Source of the DNA: Molossus alvarezi | Lineage: Eukaryota > Chordata > Mammalia > Chiroptera > Molossidae | NCBI GenBank assembly: GCA_037176705.1 | Contig: CM073897.1 | Span: forward strand, 40,984,488-41,048,487 | Direction of reading: 5' to 3' | Length of the DNA stretch: 64,000 nucleotides | In this document: one piece after another, positions 45,615 through 57,617 of the stretch | How the letters are laid out: each line of letters opens with the position of its first letter | Position numbering within the stretch: the first letter of the stretch is position 1 | The notes under the pieces: model-generated | Told to the model about the DNA's origin: nothing | What the model saw: only the letters and a program-made list of their open reading frames with translations | Database searches by the model: none | Translations under genes and position numbers: made by a program

Positions 45615-46595
45615 CGACCTGAGATAGCCCCTCACTGTCTTTTCTTTGGTTTGCTGCTCTTTGTAGCATCAGCCTTGGCTCATTTATGAAAGCCACATTT
45701 GGGGAAGGGAGGATTTGTGTTGAAATGAAACACAGTTATAAAAAAATTGAATCTAACCATTTATCCCTACTGAGCAAGTTTGAAGGGAAGCGATTTTCCT
45801 ATTTCTCTGCAAAACATTCCCAGTTACTACGAACAGTTGGTGGGAAAAAAAAAAAAAATGTTGGTTTAACTATTTTATTAAGTATCTTTTGAAAGAACTT
45901 CAAAAGGGCTTTATTTATAAAATGTTGTAAAAGTATGAAAACATCACCAACTACAAAGATGGGTGTTTGAAGGAAAACAGGAACCGATCCTTTTTGACAA
46001 GAATTCCTAGTCTGATACCCCTGCCTGTTTCTCTCTTAAAGGAACCTTGTGAGAATTTGACATTAATCAAACCATGGTTTAAATAGACTGTTACATTAAG
46101 GAATGTGTATTTGTCCTCAGAGATAATGCTGAATCTTTTCTATTCTTTATCAAAGTACATTTTAATTGACTGGCAAATTAAGAAATATTTTCCATGCATA
46201 TAATATGAAGAAATATATTCACACAAAAAATAAAATAAGAGATTCATTATAGTTTTATCTAGCTGCAAAATTATACAGCTCTACTCTGAGACTACATCTG
46301 GTGTAGTATAGTTGGGTTCAGTTTTAACAACTATATATATGGGTGGTAGAGAAGGCATTAGGATTTTATACATACACATATATGGATGCTTGTGTGTGTG
46401 TGTGTGTGTGTTCATATTAAAATATGAATATAAATACATATTTTGTATAGATTATAACATTAATATTTTTCCTCTTGACCAGGAAGAATGGATTGTGTCT
46501 GTATCCTGAAATGTCACATAGTAGCTAATGTCTGTAAACAGTTGTCAGCCTGGTAAACCTCACTGATATTTCAGAGAGATAAAAGAGGTCATCCT
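45615..46595. other. unassigned AT-rich stretch
   Basis: An A-run at about 45845-45858 and (TG)n at 46390-46411. No gene. Confidence 0.45.
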
Positions 46596-46599
46596 TCAG

Positions 46600-47015
46600 T
46601 CAATGACTTTTACTGAAAACACTATGTTCAAAGCATGGTATTATGCATTATATTTTATAAAAGGGAGAAATGGCAGAGATAAAAATGTGCTCTTCCAGCC
46701 CTTAAGGAACATAAATTCTAATTCATTATGTTGAATGTTAAATAATAAAAATTTTAAGTGGCATCAATAATTTATATTTTTATAGTGCTTTGCCACTTTC
46801 AAAGTGTATTCATGGCCATTGTTCCAAGTGACCCTCATGCCAGCACTGTTAAACACACTTTGCTAGGCTACGACTAGTGAAGGAGATATTATTATTAGCT
46901 CCATTTTATATTTAAAAAATTTAGGAGTTTCACAGAGGTTAGGTAGTTTGTTGATAAATGTTTCAGTTTAGACTTAAATCCATTGGACAGTGAGACTTCA
47001 AATCCCACTGCTCTG
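46600..47015 (-). repeat. L2 then MIR, both antisense
   Basis: 46600-46745 resembles antisense L2 ('actgaaaacactatgttcaa', 'cagcccttaaggaacataaa'). 46760-47015 is antisense MIR ('tattattagctccattttat', 'tcacagaggttaggtagttt', 'gacttcaaatcccactgctc'). Confidence 0.65.
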
Positions 47016-47019
47016 GTTG

Positions 47020-47980
47020 GTGGGAAAAGCCTAGACGTTAGAAAAATGCATTTCTCTTGTGAGTCTAAATGGCAGAACCAGATCCTGACACTTCTCAAAA
47101 TTAAATGCTTTTCTATGTTACTATAATATATTGTTAATTTCTCTGTGGTATAGCACCCAGTATAGAATGACATGTAGTGTATTTAGTTAACTCTCTCCTT
47201 AAAACTTGACTTTCTAAGAGCAAGGACCAAGCACTTTATGTGTTCCCATTATAAGGTTTCATACGGTGCTTTCTCTTCTGATTCTCCTCCTACTCTATGG
47301 ATGGTCTCTAGGCAGATGCAGGCAGTTGCTCTACCTCCAGTAGGTAGTTTGCAATCTGTGCTCCTCCAGCTGTTAGACGTGCTCTGACCTGATTGCCTCC
47401 ACTCGCACTCAGAATTCTGGGTTGAATGCTGACGTTCAAAGCTGAGGACTCCTCTCCCTGAGTCTTCCTACTTTTCACCAGGCGTGAGGGAGCCTTTATC
47501 TACCTCTTTCTATGACCTCTCTCAATAACTAGACGTCCCTCTTCTTTTAATCGCCTCAAAAATGAACCTCTCACCATTCTTCATGTTGCCTCTGCTATAC
47601 AAGTGTTTATCCAGCTGGTGGATGGAGATGGAAGTGACCTGATAGCAGCCACCTGTTCATATGCAGTTTGAAGCAATGTGAATCTCATGGCTGTCATGCC
47701 AAGAGGTGAGCTCAGAGTGTGTAACTTTTACTTTGTCATTTAACCATCCAAACTGTATATCTCACATCAGGACCATCTCCTCCCAAAGTATTCAGCTCTG
47801 TGTTTTCTGTGAGATTCCCATTTTCTTCTGATCTCATACGTCGATCTTTTCCCCATGATATACTGATATCTGCAGCAATTCTCCAGTGCAATTTACTTTT
47901 TCTTTCTATCCCTGAGCTCTTCACTCACCTGCTTAACTCCATTCAAGATTCAAAAGAATTTGACATTTTTAATTAACAAA
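47020..47980. other. unassigned stretch
   Basis: No repeat that I can name. Frames are short and without domain. Confidence 0.4.
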
Positions 47981-47984
47981 CTTT

Positions 47985-48605
47985 ACATTTAGAGCAATTT
48001 TAAGTTCTTGAAACAATTGAACAGAAAGTACAGAGGGTTCCTGTCTCCCCTGTGTCCCCACACATATACAAGCTCCCCCGCTGTAGACATCCTGCCGCAC
48101 AATGGTGTATTTGTTACAACCCATGAACCCACATTGACACATCATTATCCCCCAACGTCCATAATTCACATGAGGGTTCATTCTTCGTGTTTTACTTTCT
48201 GTGGGTTTGGAAAAATTTATAATTTTATGTTTCCACCATTGTAACATCATACAGAAAAGTTTCACCATGAACAAAAAAATAAATCCTCTGTGCTCTGCCT
48301 AGTCATCCCTCCCTCCTCTCTAACTCCTGGCAACCACTGATCTTTTTACCGTCTCCATAATTTTGTCTTTTTCAGAATGTCATATGGTTGAAATCATACA
48401 GAGTATAGCCTTTTCAGATTGGCCATTTTCACTTAATTATATGCATTTGATATTCTCCCTTGTCTTTTATGATGTGATAGCTCATTTCTTTTTAACATTG
48501 GATAGTATCCCATTGTTTGGATGTATCACAATGTATTCATTCACCTACTGAAGGCCCTCTTGGTTACTTCCAAGTTTTGGCATTCATGAATAAAAGCTTT
48601 TTAAA
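47985..48605 (-). mobile_element. old L1 3' end, antisense
   Basis: 'acagaaagtacagagggttc', 'cattgacacatcattatccc', 'ggcaaccactgatcttttta' and 'cagattggccattttcactt', then 'tcacctactgaaggccctct', cover an antisense L1 3' end over about 600 bp. No intact ORF; overlapping frames are by-products. Confidence 0.85.
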
Positions 48606-48639
48606 AAAAATGTGATAGGGGTCTGGCATTCTTCTGGGT

Positions 48640-48795
48640 ACTTTTACATAAACAATCATGCTTCTCACTATTTATGATGGCAAGTGTTTGGAGAAGCCAA
48701 GGCCCAGAGAGGTTAGGTGACATATCCAAAATCACCAAGCTGGTGTATATGATTGTCAGGACTCAAACTACATATATTTCAACATGAAGTCTACA
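48640..48795 (-). repeat. MIR SINE, antisense
   Basis: 'gaagccaaggcccagagagg', then 'ttaggtgacatatccaaaat' and 'tcaggactcaaact', fits antisense MIR. Confidence 0.75.
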
Positions 48796-48799
48796 ACCC

Positions 48800-49445
48800 A
48801 ATCTATTGCCCAGAATGGCATGCATACCACTTCTCTGCCCACCCTTGCCCATGGCACACATTGCTGGTTCAGTACAGCATACTTTCTTGTGAAGCCTAAT
48901 TCAATATATGCTGCCAATATTAATCAATTACAGTTGGCATACAAGGTGAAAACTAGTTGACGTTCTTGCTATAAAAAGATGTCATATATCTCCTTAGGGA
49001 ATACACATTCAACTTTTGACCACATTTTGGCTGACATCTATGAGGTATAAATTTTATGATGATTAATATTATGCCCTAGTTCAAAAAGAAGCCATATAGC
49101 CTAATGATCCTTATAATAACATTTTGATACATTAGTAACAATGTCTTAATTCTGTTAAATTATTGAAACGCAGTCTTTACCAACCTTATTCACTTCTATC
49201 TCCCTACTTACAACAGACAGAATACTCTAACATCCGGCCTTTTTTTCTGTGTGTGCAAATGCTTCCCACATATGCAAGGAGTTGAGCTTCCATTACCATT
49301 CATGCAGGACGATCTCTATCACCGTTAGGACTGCAGAGCAGCAAACAGAGCCTCAGAAAGAACATTCAGTCCCGGCTGTCTTGCGATGAACAGCTCACCC
49401 TCTCTCTCCCTATCGATTAAGTTGGGTTTCTGAATATACCAACGT
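48800..49445. other. unassigned stretch
   Basis: AT-rich, no gene or clear repeat. Confidence 0.4.
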
Positions 49446-49449
49446 CTCT

Positions 49450-49710
49450 TAACTTTTTTTTTATCCATTTATTTTTTTATGTTGTTTTCATTTTTTATCC
49501 ATTTATTTTTTAAATGGTCTTCTGTACTTATTTATTTATTTTTCTTTCTGTTGAATGTGTTGGGGTGACACTGGTTAACAAAATTATACAGGTCTCAGGT
49601 GTACAGTTCTATAACACATCATCTGTACACTGCATTGTGTGTTCACCACCCCAAGTCAAGTCTCCTTCCATCACCATGTATCTACCCCCCTCCCCTCCGT
49701 GTTGTTTTTA
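49450..49710 (-). mobile_element. younger L1 3' end, antisense
   Basis: T-rich start, then 'gtgttggggtgacactggtt', 'aacaaaattatacaggtctc', 'aggtgtacagttctataaca' and 'caagtcaagtctccttccat', the usual antisense L1 3' end of bats and related orders. A 20-bp T-rich phrase ('ttatccatttatttttt') occurs twice at about 49461 and 49496. Confidence 0.75.
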
Positions 49711-49784
49711 ATGTATGACTGCAGTCATGTCACATAGTGTTAGTGTCTTGATTTATTAAAATTCCTGATTTTTCTATTGGACAT

Positions 49785-50185
49785 CTCATGCATTATATGC
49801 TCTGTAAGAAACTACCACAAATTTAGCAGCTTAAAACATTATACATGTATGATCTCAGTTGCTGTGGGTCAGAACTACAAGCACAGCTTAGCTGTGTCCT
49901 CTGCTGAGGGTCCCACAAGGCCAAAATCAAGGTGTTGGCTGGGTTGCATTATCATCTGGAGACTGGACTAGGGAAGAATCTGCTTCAAGCTCACTCAGAT
50001 TTTTGGCAGAATTGCGAGTCTGCTAATAAGAGAGTCATATAGAATGTAACTTAATCAAGAGAGTAACATTTTATAATCTTTGTCATAGTCTATTGGTTAA
50101 AAGCTCACTTAAGGTGAGAGGGTTATACAAAGATGAATACCAGGAGGAGGGGATAATGAGGACCATCTTAGTCTGTCCACCACCA
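49785..50185 (-). mobile_element. MaLR/MLT1-type LTR, antisense
   Basis: 'gaaactaccacaaatttagc' and 'agcttaaaacattatacatg', then 'ctgtgggtcagaactacaag' and 'aaatcaaggtgttggctggg', match the reverse complement of MaLR LTRs. It ends in 'gaggaccatcttagtctgtc'. Confidence 0.65.
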
Positions 50186-50189
50186 GTAT

Positions 50190-50770
50190 CTAGAACTGTT
50201 GATTGGAAGAGAATTGGTGAGAATTCAGAAGACCCAGGACCTCATTCTGTCTCTTATACTAAATAACATTCGGGATCTGGGACAAATTAGTGTTGTAGAA
50301 ACTTCATTTTTTTTTTTTTTTTATCTGCTGTATGACTGTTTCATTAGATAATCCCCAGGGGCTATATAAATTCTAACATTCTAGAATAGGCATCTCCATG
50401 GAAGCACAGGATGGTAAAAAATGTTCCCAAGTTCAATGACTGAGTTCTGGTGGGTTCTATAACACCCTGGTATTTATTAATTTACTCACTCAGCAGGACA
50501 ATTCAAGTGGTTCTAATGAGAATATGCATGTTGTCAGTTTTCATCTTCATTGATTCAATACTAATTATTATTTAGTGTGAGGAAGTTAAAACATAGTAAT
50601 GTCTCAGGTTGCTTTTCTTGGTGTCCACACCCCCTTGGAGAGTGGCCAGCATATTATAAGCTCTTGGGAAATTAATTGAAAAACTGTTTTTGAACTTCCT
50701 AGATAATCAAAGTTTCAATGATTGTCATCAAAAATTTTAGAAGTAAATAAGCTTCAGTGAATTTGATTTT
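50190..50770. other. unassigned stretch with T-run
   Basis: A T-run at about 50308-50322. No gene. Confidence 0.4.
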
Positions 50771-50786
50771 TTAAAAATATCTGTTG

Positions 50787-51055
50787 TACTCTGGCCGGTT
50801 TGGCTCAGCGGTTGGAGTGTCGGCCTGCAGTCCAGAGAGACCTGGGTTCGGTTCCCACTAAGGGCACATACCTCGTTTGCAGTTTGTCCCCACCCCACCT
50901 CCCCGGCCCTGGTTGGGTTGTGCAGATGGCGGCCATTCGGTGTGTCCTTTTCACGTCGATGTTTCTCTCTCTCTTCTTCTCTCTCCCTCCCGCTCAATCT
51001 GAATAAAGAAATGGAAAAATGTTCTCGGGTGAGGATAAAAAATTCATATACATAT
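50787..51055 (+). mobile_element. VES-type bat SINE, full length
   Basis: The head 'ctggccggtttggctcagcg' is followed by box-B-like 'gggttcggttcccactaagg', a pyrimidine body and the tail 'tctcgggtgaggata'. Target-site duplication 'aaatatctgttg' lies at 50775-50786 and 51056-51067. Confidence 0.96.
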
Positions 51056-51087
51056 AAATATCTGTTGGTATTTATGATTCTGTTGAT

Positions 51088-51129
51088 ACTCTTGATATAT
51101 ATATGTGTATATATATATATATCAAGAGT
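51088..51129. repeat. perfect AT-rich palindrome, 17-bp arms
   Basis: Left arm 51088-51104 (actcttgatatatatat), 8-nt centre, right arm 51113-51129 (its exact reverse complement). The non-repetitive ends 'actcttga' / 'tcaagagt' mean it is more than a TA run. Confidence 0.93.
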
Positions 51130-51184
51130 GATATGTATATGTATATATACATTTATGTAATCTAAATTCTCCTTTTCCCAAAAC

Positions 51185-51530
51185 CACTTCTTTTCAGTAG
51201 AGTTGATATATAATATTATATTAGTTTAAGATGTACAATATAGTGATTTGACATTTTATACCTTACAGTGTGATTACCCTATTACCTCTAGAACTCATCT
51301 GTCACCGTGCAATCTTATTGACTACATTCCCCTTATTTCACCCCTTCCCCTCCCTCCCTCCCCTCTGCCACCGATCCCTTTGGGCTTTGTTTCCATGAGT
51401 CCTGTTTGGTTTTGCTTTAGTTTCCACATACAAGTAAAACCATATGGCATTTGTCTTTCTCTCTGACATACTTCACTCGGCATGGTGCCCTCTAGGTCCA
51501 TCTATACTATCACGGAGTCACTTCTTCTTA
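51185..51530 (-). mobile_element. L1 3' end, antisense
   Basis: 'gtagagttgatatataatat', 'ccacatacaagtaaaaccat' and 'atggcatttgtctttctctc', then 'catggtgccctctaggtcca', match the antisense L1 3' region, parallel to 21275-22080. Confidence 0.85.
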
Positions 51531-51599
51531 TTCTATTAATGATAATTAGTAAGAAGCAGTACGGAATGAATTTAATTTGGTCTCTAGAAGAGAAACAAG

Positions 51600-51775
51600 A
51601 GAGGCCACCATTTTCTGTCTTATCAGGAAGTACTGGGTGGTGTCACAGGTTGGGAAGAAGTAAGTACCTGGTATCTAGTCCTGGCTCTAGGCTCACTCAC
51701 TGCGTGTCTATGGGAAGTTCTCTTATCCTCACCAGGTTTCAGTTTCTTTATCTGAGAAATGACCAGCGATTTTCA
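51600..51775 (+). repeat. MIR SINE, sense
   Basis: 'gtatctagtcctggctctag', 'gcgtgtctatgggaagttct' and 'ggtttcagtttctttatctg' match sense MIR. The 130-codon frame at 51482-51874 runs through this and the L1 end and is not a gene. Confidence 0.8.
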
Positions 51776-51779
51776 AAAA

Positions 51780-52280
51780 TTCTTTCCAGACTTGACAGTC
51801 TGTGGCCTGAGCAATCTCACTTAGGTCAAATTCTGGCCCACTATCTCTTCTTAATTGTTGTGGCATATAAATGAAGTAGAGACACTGGTCCTCCAACACC
51901 AAGAAATAGCCTAGGGCTCCTGCTACCACTCTTATATTTTAAACAAACCCTCCTAGTCAACAACACACAATATTCTCGTGTCTTGGCGGTGTAGCCATTC
52001 ATTCGAGGCTTTGACACTCATGAATCCTCAGTTTTTCTGGGAATATCTAGGCGGTCTAGGGCTGAGGTCATGATAATCTTTGACCTTTAATCTAAGGTTT
52101 CAACTCCTGATTTTCTCATTTCTCCTCTTATATAGAATCTCTGATGGGTTGTTCATGCAGCCCTAGACTCACCCCAGTGCCATAACCAATATTACTATGA
52201 CCAGATGGATGGGGCAGACACTAAAATGCTATTTACAAGGGTCTAGAATAAACTTTGCTGACAGCATAACCCAGAAAACC
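51780..52280. other. unassigned stretch
   Basis: Nothing recognised. Confidence 0.4.
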
Positions 52281-52284
52281 TGGG

Positions 52285-52870
52285 GGACATACAGGTATAT
52301 AGGTCCTTTTATGAATGCCTACTAGGTGCCAGCCACCATTCTGAGGAGAATGCAAAGATAAATACATTCTGCTCTCAGGGTAACATAGTCCAGACAGGAA
52401 ACTAAATCAGCAAACACAGTTGGTAGCCTAGCAGAATGTGATAAGTGCTATGAGAAAATTAGGTGAAAATTGCTATAGGAGCAGAGAGGAGGGGGGATAA
52501 GATCACGCTGAAGAAAGCTATAACGAAAGGCTTTCTGGAATAAATAAGGTAGAGATCTTCAAGAACAGAAAGAACTCACAACAGAAGGGTTGTGTGCACC
52601 TCACATATGGAATAGGCATATACAAAATAGCTAAAGACCTAAGGGGGAACAGAGATGGATAAAGTTATTAAGTAACTTGAGGCCTTCAATGGAAAACTGT
52701 AATCAATATGACTAAAATGCCTGTGCTCTGGGGAGTGGGAGACAAGGCTTAAAGGGCTGGTGTAAGTTTAGTAAGGAAATACCTTGCCAGAGTATGCCAG
52801 GCACTTTGGGTGTGGACTTCGTCTTAAGGGAAATGGGGAATCTTTAAAACATTTCACCAGTCTATGTATT
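52285..52870 (-). repeat. L2 LINE, antisense
   Basis: 'tgaatgcctactaggtgcca', 'atgcaaagataaatacattc', 'gtgataagtgctatgagaaa', 'gctttctggaataaataagg' and 'ggcttaaagggctggtgtaa' run along antisense L2 for nearly 600 bp. Confidence 0.8.
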
Positions 52871-52874
52871 TAAC

Positions 52875-53970
52875 ATCCTCTCTTCAGAAATTCATCTCAT
52901 AAAAAGTGTCTTAAGGAAATAATTTGGATAAGTGCCCCAAAATAAATTAGTGTAAGACTGTTCCTGACTTTTTTTTTTTAATGAAACAGTGAAAAGTTGG
53001 GGGAAAAAAAGCTACATAGAAGGGTTTTTAAATAATATATTGTACATCCATTAAATGCATTACTATATAGACCTTGTGTTGGCATGGAAAGAGAGCCATG
53101 ATATATTATTAAATAAACAACATAGGCTATACTACAGTGTAGGATGCAATCTCATCAATGTAGGCATGTGTCATTTTACATGTAGTAAAACATATGGAAT
53201 GATATATTCCAAACTATTTGGTATCCTCAGGACTTACACTGTTTTTTATATACATTTATGTTTTGTTTGAAGTTTTTCCAATAAACGAAAGCAATAGAGG
53301 CATTTACATTTTTAAAAAAGTTTCTGCATCAAGAAGCGTATTGTAGGGTTGGATAGAAGTGCTTATTAGTAGTTGGAGCAATAACCAAAGTGCACTGTAA
53401 CCAGGATTCACAGATTACAGTGTTTCGGACAAGATATAAATTGACAGCTCTCTCGTGTAGCAATTCAAGTTAAGTAGAGTAAGCCGACTGTGAGTCCAAA
53501 AGTCACCAGGGACCTAAGCTAACAGGGCAGGTACAATATCCTCAAAATTGGTGTCTGAGATTTTCCAGTCCTTGCTGTTTCCAGAGAGTGGGAAGGAGAA
53601 GGGAGAAGAGTGTCCAAGAGTCTTTATTAAGATGACATGGTATCTGCACACATCGCTTCCTGCTCATTAGTGAGAATTCAGTAGTAGAATGAATTGAGGG
53701 CTGGGGGAAGGGTTATCAATCAGCAGTCTGCCACAGGAGCAAACGATTCTAGATGGGAAGATTGGTTTGCCTGATATATTCATCAGGCTAAGAGATGAGC
53801 TCTGTTTTGTGTTATTGTTTGTATTTAAATGAGCTTCAGGTGCAGAGAACTGGATTAATTGTCACCCTTGCTTCACAGTCTATGTTCTCATCATTTGTTC
53901 ATATGCTCTCATCTCATTTGTTTGATTGTTTGTTTGTTTACTGTTAAATAAATCAGCAGCCTGCACCAAA
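52875..53970. other. unassigned stretch
   Basis: A/T-run near 52970. No gene; the 71-codon frame at 53055-53270 has no features. Confidence 0.4.
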
Positions 53971-53974
53971 ATAA

Positions 53975-54450
53975 ATTGTTTAGGTTATGCCATATAGCAA
54001 AGTACCCCAAAACTCAGTGGCTTAAAATAACAGTGGCTTATTAGTTCATGGTTCTGTGGGTCAGCAATTTGTCTGGTCTCACCTGGGTGGGTCCTGCAGT
54101 CTGGATGATCTAACCCTCACTCAATAGTCGTCTGGAGCATGGTGCTGACTGTTGTTTGGTACTGATGGTCAGCTGTGCACGACAGGGCTGGCTGGGCCAT
54201 GCTTCTCTACCAGGCTGGTCTAAGTGTATTCACACGGCCATGGTGGCTGTGTTCCCAGGGTCGGCCAGAGGCCACGCTCAGTATGCAAGCATATTCCCAG
54301 TCAGCTTCCCTCAGATTTGCTTGTATCTCATTTGCCAAAGTAAGTCATTTGCTAATCCCACAGTCAGTGTGGGAAAGGACTCCCCAAGAGTGTGGATACA
54401 GGGAGACCTGCACATGTGAAGGCCGTAACCACAGCAACCTACCAGAGTGA
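53975..54450 (-). mobile_element. MaLR/MLT1-type LTR, antisense, diverged
   Basis: 'gcaaagtaccccaaaactca', then 'gtggcttaaaataacagtgg' and 'ttctgtgggtcagcaatttg', match the reverse complement of a MaLR LTR 5'-distal part. The rest is more diverged. Overlapping 87- and 91-codon frames are in this repeat. Confidence 0.55.
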
Positions 54451-54529
54451 ATAAAACCTACACCTTTACCTACCTCACCCTCTGTTCACCGCCGCCACCC
54501 TCGATAGCACTACCCTGAAACTTGTAGTC

Positions 54530-55280
54530 ATCAATCCCATGTTTTCCTTTATATAAAGTGGGGGTTTTTTTGTTTGTTTTACTTGGTTTGAATTTTATTA
54601 AACAAGATATCAGGAAGGATATAATCTTTTGGGATTACTTTCTCTGTACTACTATATTGCTAGCATAGTATGCTGTGGTGTGTAACCCTAGGTTGTTTGT
54701 TTTGACTCCTGTATAATATCTCATTATATAAACATAAAGTATTTAGCCTTTTATCTGAGAATGGCATTTATGCCATGTCCAAATTTTAGTTGCTATGGAC
54801 AGCTCTGCTGTAAACATTTTTTTTTTCCTTATTGATCTCAGAGGAAGGGAGAGGGAGAGAGAGACAGAAACATCAATGAGTGAGAACACTGATAGGCTGC
54901 CTCCTGCATGCCCACCACTGGGGACTTGTCCACAACCTGAGCACATGCCCTGACCGGAAATCGAACCGGTGACCTCTTGGTGCATGGGTCAACATTCAGC
55001 CACTGAGCCACACCGGCCAGGTGAGCTGTGAACATTCTTGACATGTCTCCTGTTATCCATGTGAATGTGTTTCTGTTGCATAGATCTGGGAGCAAAATTG
55101 TGAATATTCAATGTTGTGCAGTAATGCCAAAATATTTTCCAAAGTGATTATGCCAACTTACATTCTTATCAGCAAAATAAAAGCGATCCATTGACCCACT
55201 GCTTCTTCATGACATTGTATAATATCGCAAGGTGTCTTCATTTTTACAATTTCAAGGAGTATAAAATTGTATCTTAGTAT
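54530..55280 (-). repeat. ancient L1 3' fragment, antisense, split by a SINE
   Basis: 'tgtccaaattttagttgcta' and 'tggacagctctgctgtaaac' before the SINE, and 'atgtgtttctgttgcataga', 'gggagcaaaattgtgaatat' and 'ccaaagtgattatgccaact' after it, form one old antisense L1 stretch. Confidence 0.6.
54819..55024 (-). mobile_element. VES-type bat SINE (second subfamily), minus strand
   Basis: On the minus strand 'cctggccggtgtggctcagt' is followed by 'gttcgatttccggtcagggc', 'gcaggaggcagcctatcag' and the pyrimidine body. Target-site duplication: 'gctgtaaacatt' (54807-54818) versus 'gctgtgaacatt' (55025-55036). Confidence 0.95.
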
Positions 55281-55284
55281 GGCG

Positions 55285-55535
55285 TTGATGACTGTGAGAC
55301 AGTGATTGTAGACCTGTCCTTAGTCACTACCTTTGCCAGCAGGGCCCCAGAGCTGGTTCCGGGTCTGCTCGATGCCCGGACCCAACCCTCCTGCAGCTCC
55401 CCTCCAGCTTCTCCTGCTTCTCTGAAGACCCAGCGGGCCCTATTACCACCCCACGTAGTTACAACATAAAGCTCCTTCCAAATCTGAGTTCAGCTTTTTC
55501 ACGTCTTTTCTTTCAACGTGTTCTTTCTCTGGCAG
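55285..55535. other. unassigned, GC-richer patch
   Basis: 55330-55445 is GC-rich ('ccccagagctggttccgggt') but has few CpGs and no frame of note. Confidence 0.4.
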
Positions 55536-55539
55536 CCCA

Positions 55540-55735
55540 GTGCAAGGAAAAGAACATGAGATTTGGAATTGAACAAAACTGCGATGTATGTACTTCCTAT
55601 ACTTAACTAGTCACACAACCCTGGACAAGTTCTTCAGCAACATTCCCATGCCCCAGCTTTCTCACAGGTGAAGCAGATCTGGCACTTCTCACTGGGTGTG
55701 TTATACGTGGTGACATACGGAAGAGGACATGGAAC
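55540..55735 (+). repeat. MIR SINE, sense
   Basis: 'acacaaccctggacaagttc', then 'cagctttctcacaggtgaag', fits the sense MIR core. Confidence 0.65.
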
Positions 55736-56174
55736 GCTGGGTGTATCACAGGTGCTCACAATGGGACGCACTGCCGCTGACTCAGCAAATGCTCCCCGGG
55801 GCTGGGGTGCCAGGTGAAGGTTCCAGCCTGTTGCAGCATCAAGATTAGATAAGTTAGCCTTGCCCGAGGTGAGATAGCTGCATCAGTACACCTTCATGTC
55901 CAATGAAACTGATTTCACTGCGACTCGTGAAACCATAGTCACATCTGACAAATCCAATCAGCTGATTTTTAGGCAAAATCTTGATTGTAATGGAGGTCAT
56001 TAGTCACCATCCCACCTGTACGTAAAATATGACAGATCTATTGCTGGCATTTTCTCAACTAGTATTAACAACAGGGAAAATAAGGCAAGTAAGGCCCCTC
56101 AGTACTACTTTGCTCCAAGAAGGGGTGGGGGTTGGGGGAGCTGGGGGGTGTAGCAGGCATTGTATTCTCCTGAG

Positions 56175-56310
56175 GGTCAGGAGGCCTGTCCTGTAAACTG
56201 AGCTATGCCATGAGCACATTGGGTGATTGACAAGATCTGAACTTCTCTGGGTCTCAGTTTTTTGAGAACGTTAACAAACACTTGATAAATGTTGACTTAA
56301 AGTGAACTGG
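56175..56310 (+). repeat. MIR SINE, sense, partial
   Basis: 'gaacttctctgggtctcagt', then 'aacacttgataaatgttgac', fits the MIR core and tail with the middle shortened. Confidence 0.55.
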
Positions 56311-56314
56311 GTCG

Positions 56315-56875
56315 GAAAGATGGCCATGTTGGACCAAGTCATGCCCAAGATCCCTGGTTACCTCCTGCACATTCTCCACATCTTAGCTGAAGCTCCAGCT
56401 TCCCCTCCACCTCTCTGACCGCCGAGCCTCCTGTTGAAGCCCTATTCAAAGGACTCAGGACTATGAAATGGTCTTATGAGGCCCGAAAGGGGGTGCAAAG
56501 TGAATGGTAGTTTCCCGAGAGTCCACACCTGTACTGCAAGTGACGCTTCAAGTCTGGGAACGCCTGGAACCTATGAATGAATGGCTCACGGTGAGTAAGG
56601 TGGAAGCCTCTCTGCTGCCTTCCATGGCTCCCTTCCCACTGCCATGTGGTCTGCCTCCTGGGCAAGGCACCTCTCCCCAGAATAATCTTGTTATCTGAAG
56701 CTAAACCAGATAGTGCCGCCACAGCACCCTTGATCTGTGTTCGGGATACTTGTGTTCGAGGAATCATTGGGAGGTCTGTCATTTCAACTCCTCAAGACCC
56801 AGATAGACTTGAAAGACACGTTACGGCATAACCGTGTCTCCTCAGTTTAGTGCAAAGCACTGAGATCTTAACCTA
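56315..56875. other. unassigned stretch
   Basis: A 102-codon minus frame at 56474-56782 overlaps plus frames. None has a recognised domain. Confidence 0.4.
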
Positions 56876-56879
56876 TATC

Positions 56880-57065
56880 CCACGACCAGAGTCCTAATCC
56901 CAGCTCTTCTGCTAATAGTGACTACGGTTTTCAATGGATGACCTGTTTTCTGGGCCTCGGTTTCCTTATTTAGAAAATAGGGATACTGTCTGTTCTACAT
57001 TCTTTGCAGGACCATGGAGAGACTCAAATAAGGTAATGTATGTGGTATTGCCATGGTGTTGCGTT
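56880..57065 (+). repeat. MIR SINE, sense
   Basis: 'ctgggcctcggtttccttat', then 'ttagaaaatagggatactgt' and 'gagactcaaataaggtaatg', matches sense MIR. Confidence 0.8.
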
Positions 57066-57069
57066 GAGG

Positions 57070-57610
57070 GTTGTTTTTACCAGGGACCAGCCCCATCTGT
57101 TTCTGCAGTGGTCTCTGGCAGCCCTCACTAATCCTTAGCTGATGGGACACTGTCACAACCATCATCTGGATGTGTTTTGTTTACATAGCACTTACTCAGA
57201 GGAGCTAAAGGCAATGGGGCTTCTCTTCTGCACTATCCCAGGGGGAAGTTTCATAGTGTAACAGCTCAGAACTCAGACTTATTTTGCAGAATAATCAGCT
57301 CAGATTCTCTTCTGGTTGGTTTCAGCCCATTTCCCCTGCTCCATTCCCTGGGACCAAATGTCTCTCTCCAGCAGTGGAGAGAGCATGACTAGTATCAGAT
57401 TATCCAACTGCAGCAGCTGAGAAGACTATCACTGCTGTACATTAGGCAAATATGTTTTTATATTATCAGGGTCCTGCTACTGATTTCTGGGACATCGCCT
57501 TGCATTAGTGATATGAGGTTTCCTCTCCACTGTGTGGCACTTGATTCCACCCCTTCTAGTGGAAAGAGACAGGCTGCGTCCTCATTGGGATGCACAAGGC
57601 ACTCTTTCGT
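57070..57610. other. unassigned stretch
   Basis: No gene or named repeat. Confidence 0.4.
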
Positions 57611-57617
57611 TCCTTGG

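Noticed and set aside
51482..51874. 130-codon ORF
   Set aside because: It spans the end of an antisense L1 and a sense MIR.
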